From Nipponacmea schrenckii (lineage: Eukaryota > Mollusca > Gastropoda > Lottiidae), in assembly GCA_030562195.1 (NCBI GenBank), contig CM060200.1, positions 23,351,023 to 23,415,022 on the forward strand: a stretch of DNA of 64,000 nt, written 5' to 3'. Position numbers and translations under genes: made by a program. Below are positions 48,321 through 59,500 of this stretch, piece by piece. The notes beneath the pieces were generated by a model that had not been told where the DNA came from, did no database searches, and saw only the letters and a program-made list of their open reading frames with translations. The stretch's first letter is position 1. The number at the start of each line of letters is the position of its first letter.

Positions 48321-49512
48321 TGGAACAATAATATATGAACACATGAATCTGAGAATATATTGGGTTTATTTATGCTGCCTGTTGAACTGTTAAATGAGTG
48401 TGAGTGTGTGCAGATGATATCAATCTTTCCTTTGATCTGTTGATAGTCCGCATTGTCTGTCTTAGTATTCTAAAGAAGAGAGATGACTTCTTTAGGTTAT
48501 AAGGGAAGTCTGGCCAAATTTTCTCTTCCCAATTCAAGTCTTACCCCACTGTGGCTATAATCTGATGAGCTGTGTATCATATAAGATATAATGGATGAAT
48601 GTTTAGAGCTCATCAGATTTATAAAGGTTGATTTTATGTTGACTTCAAGTATGAGTGTATTTCCACGTTCAACAGGGGCTTTTTAATTAAATACAACTTC
48701 TTTAGGATAAGGGGAGTTGTCCAAAACTGATTATTGGCTGTAACTGGAAATATTTAAGTCTAATTTTTTCGGAATTTCCTTCTGTCGGAATGCTTATAAG
48801 ATTGATGGTGCCATTTTTTACTAAACTGGATAGGGAAAGGCGACCTGCATGACAACTGCAGGGCGGCTCCGAGTAGGTGTGGTCATGAAGTCCTACGGTC
48901 GCAAATTAGATCATCAAAAAATCATATGACATTCTATATTTTATACCATGCTTCAGAGGGATCAAATCTATAGACTGTTGCCAGATTTTTATAAATTATT
49001 ATCAGTGTTCATGTATTCCAAAATAAAAGATAAAATACGGATGTGTACTCAACTTTTGCTGTAACATTAATTAGCATTATAACAACCATTTGTATACGAT
49101 TGTTCTGTTTAAGACATGAGCTTATGTCGGACTGTAAATGCTTGGGAAAATATACTAATATAACTTGAAAAAGATGCAACAACTGTGGCAGAGTTCGTCT
49201 TCTTCTACTTGAGATTTCAAGAGTAACATGAGGTTTTAACTTAATAATTGTTAATATTAAAGAGAGAACTGCTAGAAACACGAAACGAATATGTGTCTGA
49301 AATAATTAATTCATATAAAATTGTGTGAATTTTAACTAGTTGAACCTGAGTCTTTTTGATAGCGTATTTTATGATGATCTTTATTGATAAAGGTACCAGT
49401 ATTTGAATTCCCATTCAGGCAATAACTGCATAGGGACAAGGGCCGCGAAAAAATATCTGACAACGGACAAATTTCTTTACTCCAAAAAGGACCTTACCCC
49501 ATTGCCCTCCGG
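48321..49512. other. Intergenic, nothing recognised
   Basis: No gene. The 90-aa minus frame at 49009-49281 has no domain. Confidence 0.5.
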
Positions 49513-49523
49513 CTATACTACTT

Positions 49524-52218
49524 TTTTTTATAAACAATATATTTATTTCATATGTTCACAACAGTAAAGTACAATAATACAAAAGAAAAACGATACAGAA
49601 AGAAGCTCAGGGCTTATTTAAATCTGCTTCGCAAAAACAAAAAGGAAAAAAAATACAAAAAGTGAAAGAAAAATAATGAAAACATGTGGCAAAAAAAAAA
49701 GAAAACACACACACAAAAAACACAAAAAACTGCAAACTAATAGACAATGTACATATATACATTTAGAAAGAAGAAATGGGTGCAAGGGGGTCAGACCAGG
49801 GACAGGGATTAGTAAGATGGATGTGTCACGGTAAACCTTGCAGACAAAAAAAAAAAAAAAAAAAAAAAAGTCGACGAGAATTATTATCTGAAGGATTATT
49901 ACTCACAAAAATGACAAAAATGAAAAACAGACCTAGTTCAGCAGTTTAAAACGTTTGGAGAGCTTTAAAAAGTCATGAACTACAGAGAATATAGCTTCAT
50001 TTTCAGTGTCGGAAAGTAAGGAATTTCCGAAAAGAAGTGTGTTGATAGATTTTCTTGAGTGTTGAAGTTTGTCAATTGTGAATCGCCTTTGAGCAGTATA
50101 TAGTCTACAATGCAATAGAAAATGCTCAGAATCTTCCAAAAGGTGACCACAAGAACAAGTTGGGTTATCAGATATGAACATGGCGGATTTGTGTGCATTT
50201 AGCTCACTTTTAGCGTGTCACAATCTACAAGGTACAATTTGTGATGCTCTTGTTCCAAATTTAAGTAGGGGGGAGCCTTTGGATCTTTTGATGAAATTAC
50301 TTTCTTGAAGATGGCAACAGATCTAACAGACTTGATATCTTCAGGAAGATTGTTCCATAGTTCCACAGTAGATGGTAAAAAGGAGTTTTTGTAATGCTCA
50401 GATTTTGATGGAATTGATCATAGTTTATTCTTGTTTCGGACAGGATAGGGATTTACAGAAGCAACTGAGGGAGGGACAAGAAGGCTTAGGAAGGGAGGTA
50501 CTAATTTGTGAACCATTTTGTAAAATAAGGTAAGTTTATGACGATTACGGCGAGTTTCAAGAGAAATGAGACAGGATTCCTTGTAGAGAAGTTCGTGTGA
50601 TGTTCCCCGAACTAATCCCGTTATGGTTCGCAAGGCATCTAACTGCATGTTCTCTAGTGTATTACAGTCAGCCTGCGAGCAGTTGTGCCAGATGACATCT
50701 TCGTAGTCAAACACTGGAAGGATTAAGAACTTGTATATCAGTTCCAGGGTCTTGCGATTTAGACGATATTTGAGGCTTCTGAAGCAGTCGATAAGTTTAC
50801 CAGCTTTTGCGATAATATATGCGATGTGAATAGTCCAGGTTCCAGAGCTATCGAATAGCAGTCCTAAGTGTTTGTGCTGTTCAACTGAGGGTACAATATG
50901 ATTATTAAAAGAGAGATCGATTTTGGTCGGGGCCTTTTTCCTGCTGAAATGAAGAGAGACTGTCTTCTTTGGATTAAAGTTTACCTTCCATTTATTAGAC
51001 CAATCTAGAATTTTGCCGAGGTCTTGATTTAACGAATTTTGACAAATAGTTGGTTCTTCTATAATAACATAAAGAGAGGTATCATCAGCATACAGACGAA
51101 TGTTGGAATTTAAGCCTTTTACGATGTCATTGATATATATGATAAATAGGAGAGGACCCAGAACAGATCCCTGCGGAACACCATTTGCGACTGTTTTTGC
51201 TTCAGATCGTTGGTTTTTGACAATTACAGATTGCTTACGGTCTCGAAGATAACTTGTCAGGGTTTTATGTACATTTCCTCGAATGCCAATTTGACGAAGT
51301 TTATACAAGAGCCAAGCACGGTCAAATGCCCGACTGATATCGCAGGAGACTGTTTTAACGTCCTTACCATCATCGAGGCTTTTTAATACATAGTTAGAAA
51401 TATCAATAAGCTGATAAGTTGTACTATCGTTTGGTCTGAATCCTGATTGGAAAGATGTTAGTTGATTTGTTTCTAGAAGGAAGTTGTAAATGTGTTTAAA
51501 TAAGCACTTCTCAAATACTTTGCCAAGACAACTAAGTAATGATATTGGTCGATAGTTACAGCAATGGGATTCGTCCCCTTTTTTGAAAATTGATACTACA
51601 TTAGCATCTTTCCATTCGTCAGGAAAGGTACCAGAAGAAAGAAGGATGTTGAAAAGACGAGAGAGGGGTGATGAAAGACTTTGTGAACATAGTTTTAGGA
51701 TTTTGTTGTTAATGGTGTCAGAGCCACTGGCTTTGTTTGTTGAAAGTGTATTTAGAATATCGTTAACTTCATGCGAAGAAAATATTGGTTGCTGCATTTC
51801 AGATGAGCTTGGTGGAATAGGTGATGTAGCTTCGTCAGGATTCTCAACGTGGGATTGATTAGCAAAAAAATCATTTAGGAGATCTGCTTTCTCTCTGTCT
51901 CCATAGAATAGTGCGCCATCATGAATAAGAGGAGGAAATTGAGAAGATCGGTTACCACAATGAAGGGCGTGGGATTTAATCAGTTGCCACCATTCCTTTT
52001 CACCAAATTTGTTGCTGCAGATTTTGCTGTCCAGATGTTCGTAATATTCGCATTTGCATTTACGAAGTTCACTGGTCACATAGTTGCGAAATTGCTTGAA
52101 TATTTGCCAGTTTGCGTTTGATCTAGATGATTTGTACTTTTTGTAGAGTCTGTTTCTCCTGCGGATCAGACGGTATCTAATGGTCTAATGGTGACTGCCT
52201 TGGACGGTACAAAGAGAT
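49524..52218 (-). mobile_element. LINE retrotransposon, Nimb/Jockey-superfamily-like, 5'-truncated, 11-bp TSD
   Basis: Flanked by the direct repeat CTATACTACTT at 49513-49523 and 52219-52229, which fixes both ends. On the minus strand the element starts in the segment between endonuclease and RT (LFVPSKAVTIRPLD-like), so the endonuclease is lost. It ends ATGAAATAAATATATTGTTT and an A-rich tail. Same family or sister family as 7765-11436. The 3' UTR contains an A-run of about 31 bases (T-run on the minus strand) at 49840-49869. Confidence 0.9.
49933..52196 (-). pseudogene. RT and zinc-knuckle region of the truncated LINE, broken
   Basis: Main frame 52079-50418: YRPISLLSCLGKVFEKCLFK, FRPNDSTTYQLI, SCDISRAFDRAW (a small deletion follows compared with the sister LINE), GVPQGSVLGPLLFIIYINDI and catalytic YADD at 51081-51092. 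A stop at 50418 and a frame change follow; the C-terminal part resumes at 50181-49933 with CSCGHLLEDSEHFLLHC and the conserved VHDFLKLSKRF ending. Weak likeness continues upstream to ~52196. Not functional as read. Confidence 0.85.
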
Positions 52219-52445
52219 CTATACTACTTGGCAAGTTGTTAAAGTTGACTTAAAAACGAATCGTGATGGTAACAGTTAACTGCAATTATAATATTGGTAA
52301 TATTATAATTGGTAATATCAACCTTTTTAATTTCGATCTAGATATATCCCAAATTAATAAATTATTGGTGATATTTAGGTACTTGCTACAAACTATAGTT
52401 TGGTTACATTTTGTAATAAGTAAATAAATTGTTTGAATACACAGC

Positions 52446-52778
52446 TATGGAAGCCGATAGCGGCCATTTGTTAACCGCGACTTGTTGAGTTGGCGACTTG
52501 TCGAGTTGGCGACTTTGAAATCCGGCGACTTGTCGAGTTGGCGACTTTGAAATCCAACTCGCCAAGTCGCCAACTCGCCAAGTCGCCGGATTTCAAAGTC
52601 GCCAAATCGACAAGTCGCCGGATTTCAAGTTCGCCAACTCGACAAGTCGCCGAGTCGCCATTTCGAATTTCCGGCGACTTGTCGAGTTGGCGATTTGGCG
52701 ACTTTGATATCCGGCGACTTGTCGACTAGGCGACTTTGAGACATTGAAAAAAGAGGATGGCCGCTATCGGCTTCCATA
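52446..52778. mobile_element. MITE-like element 3, TIR TATGGAAGCC, 6-bp TSD
   Basis: 333 bp. Perfect ~22-bp inverted termini beginning TATGGAAGCCGATAGCGGCC. CACAGC is duplicated on both sides (52440-52445, 52779-52784). The interior is a mosaic of GACTTGTCGAGTTGGCGACT units followed by TTGAAATCCGG in both orientations, so several nested hairpins can form. The 79-aa frame inside is repeat translation. Third member of the TAYGGAAG group. Confidence 0.9.
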
Positions 52779-52784
52779 CACAGC

Positions 52785-53745
52785 TGCTCTAGTCTATAAA
52801 GTTTAGATCTTCACAATGTGTATCTGTATCCTGCAACATAATACTAATCCTAAATAAACACTTTCACCCTAATACATCCTCGTCTTACATTTCTATATTT
52901 TATAGACCATAGAGCATCAAAACTTCATCGTCTTTTTCTCTAGTTATGTTTAACCCTAATAAACAACTTTTTTAACTTTCTAAATTTCCAATTCAACTAG
53001 AATATTCAAAATCTGGCATCTTTCAAATTGTACATTTTTACTTTTATTATTCATATTTCATAAGGATGGTATATTACCTGAAATCATATTTCCAGATGGA
53101 AAATCAATGAATTGATTTGAAACCCAATCAGAAACGATTGAGGCGCTTTTATTTCCTTGACGTACATGTATATTACTCCTGTTGATCTGTGACTTTTAAT
53201 ATAGTGGAGTGATTCAGAAAAAAATGATTTCTTTAAACACGTGTAATTCAACTCTTTTATTTTGTCATTTGTGATAGATATTGAATTTTGTCCGTAGATA
53301 ATTCCTACGATGTCATGTCAACACTTTGTTTGTAAAGGCCTTGTGCATTTCAATAGTCTGTGTTTGATTTTGCACGACTAAATAGTCTACAGTACATTAA
53401 GGTTGTGTAAGGTGTGCATTAATTTTGTAACCATTATTAATATTATATCTATTTGTAGATGTTGAAGCCCAGGAAAACATTGAATGAAAAACAACAAAAT
53501 ACCAATGAAAACTTCCTGCAACACTTTCAGTTTGAAATGGTTTCCATTCTGCTATAAGAGATATTGATATGATTTAAGGGTTTGCTGGTATACCAATAGT
53601 CTTAAATAATGTTTGTACTTAGAATTAAAAAACTTTGTTATGTGTTGTTTTATTGGACTCTGTGTCCAAGTCTTCAGTAGCCATTGGTGTTGAATTTCGT
53701 CTTAAAATATTTGAATGGTATCTTAAGGCCAATGGCCAAGTCACA
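52785..53745. other. Intergenic, nothing recognised
   Basis: AT-rich, no supported gene. Confidence 0.5.
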
Positions 53746-54492
53746 TCCCTAAATATATGATACGACATACCCCATCAAAATAGCTGATAAGGTTACCTAA
53801 TCTAATTCATTAAGCTAATTAAACGCATTTGCCCACCAAAATAGTTGATTATTAAGCAACAAATCATGCAGTGTAACACCAATCCACACCGCTGTTTACA
53901 CAACCAAACATACACCTTTCTATTGATATAATTCGTCAATGTGCAAGAAACCATATACCCGACCATACACCTTATTAGGCAAAATGAAAGACCTATACAG
54001 AGTTTAAAACGTACACCCACCCATACATATAATATAAGAAAAAGCAACATACGCCCACTAATCATATATATCATACAGATAAAACATTGTAACATTCACC
54101 CACTCATGCGGACGCTAAGGCAAGGGATCACGCCCTTTATAGCTAATTAACCAAGGGGACCCTTTTACAACTGATCACACAAGGGAATACACACCAACCT
54201 ACGCTGATGATTAGACTTTGTAACACAAACCCAACCATACACCCAATTTAGACCATATGACGTACAGCCATCCATACAGTTTATTAGACAATGTGACGTA
54301 CACCCATCCACACAGCTGAATTAGACACTATGACAATAACACAAAAACTACAACAGTCATTCATATGATTCGACAATGTAATATTCATCCACCTATTCAG
54401 CCTCTTATGCTAAGAAATCTACACCTGATTAAGGCAACATCTCAAATCTCACACATACGCACACCTCATTATGAATTCAATTAATAAGACTG
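53746..54492. repeat. Degenerate array (ACCCATCCATACA... type), left part
   Basis: Loose tandem units of about 38 bp recognisable by CACCCATCCACACAG, ATTAGACAATGTGACGTA and CCATACACC. It appears to continue on the other side of the nested elements (62310-62420: CATACACCCACCCAATACA), so the whole block 54502-62300 was inserted into it. The frames at 53802-54150 are repeat translations. Confidence 0.65.
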
Positions 54493-54501
54493 CTAATCCA
54501 C

Positions 54502-54604
54502 AAATCGGATTAAGTAAGGTAATCTAACCTCACTACCATTAGCTATTGAAACTGGAAGGTTTAATCGTCCTGTTACTCCACATCACGATCGTATCTGTAA
54601 GTAT
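54502..54604 (+). mobile_element. LINE A, left part (C-terminal coding fragment)
   Basis: Codons spell LPLAIETGRFNRPVTP then HHDRICKY, the segment before the CxxC-H-C knuckle in the C-terminus of some LINE RTs. It stops at the Y before the second cysteine; the continuation is at 61811 (CTNSTLENEVHFVTEC). The direct repeat CTAATCCAC just before it (54493-54501) recurs after the right part at 62301-62309. Confidence 0.8.
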
Positions 54605-55655
54605 AATACTGATTTGTCACTGAATCTTAAAAGGCTTAATGTTTTTGACATTAAAACCGGGCATAATTTTAATTCGTATAAATTTATGTATAAAACTCTG
54701 AACAACTTGTCTCCTTCCTACCTTTCAAGCCTCTTTAGCTATAAACAGACGCCTTATTCTAGCATAAATTCAAAACTTGTGGTGCAAAAACCACGAATCA
54801 ATTTGATTAAACAAAGTATTAAATACAAAGGATCAATTTTATGGAATGGTCTAGACGAAAATATTAAATCAGCATCAGATTTTAAGACTTTTCGAAGGAT
54901 GATTCTTGGTAATCTTTCATTAACATAAGCATACTTCCTGTTACACAGGTATTCTTTTCACCAACTATAGGCTTACTTGCTGATGGCTATCTTAACAATT
55001 GTGTTTCTCCATGATTTAATGATTTAAGTAATTTATTAATTTTATTTTTCCCTTTCTCACAGGTATATCACCACCAACAATTCTATTTTGGCCTAACTTG
55101 AACCATTTTGAAAATCTAAATTATTACTGTCGGGGGATGAGTAAACATCCTTAAAGCTGGTCTTGAGCATGGACAAATCCTACCTCCCCCTCCATAGAAA
55201 ATAAGAACATAAAATGGAGTAGGGTTGGGTAGCCCGCTCGCAGCACATGCAGATGTACTTGTCTATTCCTTGGTTTTTGTGGTCATGTACTTGATCGCAG
55301 AATGATGAATCTATCCATTTTATACACATGTACTTGTGTATTTTAAAACTAATTGTACACTTAAATTATATATGGTTTTTGCTGTCATGTACTTGATCGC
55401 CGGAAGATAAATCTGTCCATTATTTACACATGTAATTGTGTATTTTAAAATAAATTGTACGTTGAAATAATACGTGATTTTCTGCGGTCGTGTGCATGGC
55501 CGCGGGAACTATATATTACATCCATTTTATAAACAAATTGTAGGTTGAAAATCTTTTTATTTTTTCCAATGTATTGCCCCATGGGCTGAATGTGAGACAG
55601 GACCATGTCCTTGTGTATTGGGCCTAATTCTGACCCATGTAAAATAAAGAGTTTA
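54605..55655 (+). mobile_element. LINE B, L2-like, 5'-truncated, inserted in LINE A
   Basis: Coding remnant to 54928 with LKRLNVFDIKTGH, FMYKTLNNLSPSYLSSLF and GSILWNGLDENIKSASDF, the usual C-terminal tail of L2-type RTs. The 3' UTR contains three tandem units of ~115 bp (about 55245-55560; GTCATGTACTTGATCGC and ACACATGTACTTGTGTATTT repeated). It ends CCCATGTAAAATAAAGAGTT followed by (TTA)n, of which the rest (61794-61810) lies beyond transposon C. Confidence 0.85.
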
Positions 55656-55716
55656 GGCCACACCAAATGGATTGATTGGTCGACGGATTCGCCGCACGTA
55701 AAAAATCAAAAATACA

Positions 55717-55747
<31 letters not shown>

Positions 55748-55815
55748 CGCCGCACGTAATTTTATGTCTCAAAATCCGACGACCGAAAATTTTTACACGA
55801 TCGTATTTTTGGGTA

Positions 55816-56010
55816 ATGGGGCGACCAAAAAGGCTCAAAGACAAACATTCACTGGCCCAAAATAGACGACTGTCGTGCTGGACTGCTAATTCTCGTTTGT
55901 ATTTAATAGACAAATCGCCCACCGGAAACTTAGTCCCGATCAATTTGACCGCAAATAATGACTCGTGTGTGACCGGAGGTCGTTCTATAACTGACCCAAA
56001 TAATGAATAA
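55816..56010 (+). CDS. Small ORF with AT-hook-like start in transposon C
   Basis: ATG at 55816 gives a 64-aa frame beginning MGRPKRLKDKH, with a GRPKR AT-hook-like core and a basic N-terminal half. It lies between the left TIR and the transposase frame. It may be a first exon of the transposase, a small accessory DNA-binding peptide, or chance; no clear donor was found. Confidence 0.3.
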   Translation: MGRPKRLKDKHSLAQNRRLSCWTANSRLYLIDKSPTGNLVPINLTANNDSCVTGGRSITDPNNE

Positions 56011-56592
56011 CAGATAAACGTTTAATTTGCGAATAAAAGCCTCTTGCATATTTCTACATATTTTTATATCTCATCTACGGTGTTTTGTCTTTTTCGATTC
56101 TTACCTTGTTCCAGACCCGAGTCACCCCGAGAGAGTAAATGAAAAGATTGTTATAAAAGTCCTAAGGCGTTTTTGTCCACCGATTTGATATAGACCCTAG
56201 TTTCGATTTGCAAATATTTGGTGTAATTTGCAGTTGTTTACAAATGTGAAGTTTGCAGATAACAGCCATTAGGTAATATGTCTGTCTCCACTGGCAAAAA
56301 ATATTAATTTAAGTCAATAGTGTTCAATATTCCGCATCTTCAAACACCCTTATATCATCGCCTAACCGCCCCCAGGAAAGATTAGGTCGATTAGCCTTTT
56401 CAGTTTAGGGAGACTTTACAACAAATATACTTATTGAACTTCCTAACTCACATTAAACACAAATTTCTTAATCTTCCTAATTCAATTTTTCGACAAAAAC
56501 GCCTCTAGACAGGAAAATCTGGGTGTCCAAGACTATACTCAACCGCGAATTTATAATTTTAATAATCAAAAAAATATTGCTTTGATTTGAAA

Positions 56593-59500
56593 ATGACATT
56601 CACATGTGTGGTTTCCATAAAAAATGGTCTTAAAACAGTTTTACCCAATACAGCTGAACCAACCTGGAGATACATTGATCTTTTTCGAAAGGCTGTAGAT
56701 ATCGTGAACACCAAAAACTTTGAGTTTGACGTGAGTAGGCCTACCGAAAACGAGCTCACAATAACAACACTGCATACAGATTTGATTAAACGCATTTCAA
56801 TCTACCCAATGGGCAATAAATCGAACACAATTTCAATTGATACATTAGAAATGGACCTATCCCTAGCAAGCGAACTCAATTACAGGGGAGTCCTATTTGA
56901 AATTGACATAAAAAATGATAAGCCGAGTCCTAGACCTAGGCCTACTGATAGTTACTGTAGTGCAGGCAGTGTCATCCTGGACAACCAGTCACAGGAACAA
57001 CCAAAGACAAATGATGCATACACTTTGTTAATGGAAGCAAATGTTAAACTTATCCTTCCACCAAAGCGAGACTCGAAAAAACTTATTGGACCAGACAAGT
57101 TATTTAATGATTTAATCGATATGGCGGCAAATCTCGGAGTGGGGTGGCCGACATCCCTTATTGCAACGGGTTGTTTTGTGATTGGCTCAATAGCAAATGC
57201 ATATGGTATGTAGACCATTGTCACGAAAAACTCAAAGAAAGGGCGTGTGCTATTCCCTCTGTCTTTGAGAAATTCCAAAACTATACCAACTATAAACAAA
57301 ACCGTCACAGGGCCCCCGTTATCCAAGCTGAAAAACTCAACACACTGTGTGAACAACTTGTGAAGGCTATATCCTTTCCATCGATGACCTGCCAAAGGAA
57401 TCGTCGGTTTTCTAAACATATTGAATCCCTGTTAGATTCACTAAACAAGTATAAAAAACATCTAACAACAGATAGTTTAAAACACAAATCCATTCACCAT
57501 CCTAGGTCTGAACAAGCTAGGAACATAGAAAAAGATTCTACCCTCCAGTACATCCCATCGAAGCCAGTGGTGGACAGGCAGTACTCTGACTTAGACACCA
57601 AAATACAAGAACTAGCTGAGTATGCATATATTGATCTTGAGGATTTTGTCCCATCAGATCGTTTTGAGAGGAGAAAATACATTAAAGAATTGAAACCATG
57701 CTATTTCGCATGGCTTATGGCGCCTGTATTGGAACACTGAACTTTATATGGAGTGTTCCACTTGATGACTCTCCTGAAAGATGTGTCAAAAACAGTTCTG
57801 TTGTTTCCAAAATATCAGAGTCCTTGCCCAAGTTTTCCACTAGAGCAATGAGGAAAGAATTTATTGATGCATACTCAGAATATGTGAAAGCACCGAAATC
57901 TGTATTGCGTCATATCTTCAACAATCTCACAGGTTATGACCCCAGCTTCGAGAGTGCAAGTCAAGAGGAAACGGATTATAGAACTGCAAAGATTCTCCTC
58001 CAGAGTGATGACTGTGACTTGCTACTTGATATGAGGGTGCTAAACCACCAAGATGAAGGTACCAGGTTCAATGTTTTCTTCACTGAAATTGGCAAATATT
58101 TCGAGGAACAAATACTTGCAGTTGATGAAAGGCGACATGGCAGTGAGCTACATATGCCTTTGGCATTATCTATTGAAGACTTACATTGTCAAGTCCGAAA
58201 GAGACTACCTCCAGAGACACCTATTCCCTCCACTGAAATACTGAGACTGCAGTTCCACCCTTCCAAGCCATTCGCAAAGACAGCTCTTCATTATACTGGA
58301 CGTTTTAATGTCAAATTTGGTGTCCAGTCCAGACAAGAACGGGCTCATCATGCCGATTCTCACTATGTGGCTTGTCAATTTAAATACCTCAAAGAGTACT
58401 GTGTTAAGTTCAGAGATGAAGTGTTGTTTGCTTGTCTAGACGATAAAGCAATTGTCCCTGTGGGCGAGCCTGGTAGACCTATATCAACAGGTGTAAGGGG
58501 GCATAACAAAGTCCTGGTGCCTTGTACGGATAATTCACCAACACTCAGTGCAGCTGACCATGATTTCCACATCGGAGGTATTGTCCCATCCGTAGTTCTT
58601 GTACCAGATGTACCAACACACGCAAACGACAGTTTCTTCAGTGGCAAGTGCTTCGAAACCAGCAAAGATAAAGTATTTGAGCCACCCAACCCTTTCAGGC
58701 ACGCCTCAGAACTAATGCGGATTCTCAGGGAGCATTATTCACACAACGATGTCGACTTGCAAGTTCCGGTGTTGGTGCTTATGACTGATGGCGGCCCAGA
58801 TCATAGGGTGACCTATGAAACTGTGAAGCTCTCTTTGGTTGAGATATTCATTCAACTGGACCTGGACATACTCATAGCCCTGCGGACAGCACCTTGCCAC
58901 AGCTGGGTTAACCCGGCGGAGAGGTGTATGTCACTGCTAAATTTGGCATTGCAACATTCCGCGCTGGAACGCAAAGCAATCCCAAAACAACTGGGAAAAA
59001 CGCATAAAACATGCTTCATCCCCTTGGTGCAATACGAAATGCCCATCTCTGCATCCTGAACTTCAAGAAGCATTTAGAGAATCTATGGGCCTGTGGTAGA
59101 TTCGGGAAATCGGCGTTTTGAACGTATGAAACTCAAAGGCGAACCAATCCATGCCTACAAAGGTGTCACCACTGAAGAAATTGATAGGGATTTGGAAGCT
59201 GTTAATCTTATATTACCCCAAGGACCTACTACGTTTAACAACACCACCAGTACTCGAGATCTAAAGAAGTGCCAAACTATTCAGGTATTGAATTTATTTT
59301 AGATAAATGAATATGTGTATCAAACAGAATTGCATGAACCAAAAACGTCCGAATGAAAATTTGAATGGTGCAACTCGAAGTTAGAAAACCTCTCTATAAA
59401 CGCTTTAATTAATCTTTGATAGGCGACAACGATATCCCTCTATCTAGGCCGAAACATCCAGTCTCACAGTGCTGTTGGCAGAGAGACAGAATACCGAATA

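Noticed and set aside
52219..52290. Apparent continuation of LINE coding sequence past 52218
   Set aside because: The 11-bp direct repeat at 52219-52229 matches the other border, so this is flank and the likeness is chance.
53802..54150. Open frames on both strands in the degenerate array
   Set aside because: Periodic low-complexity translations without domain.
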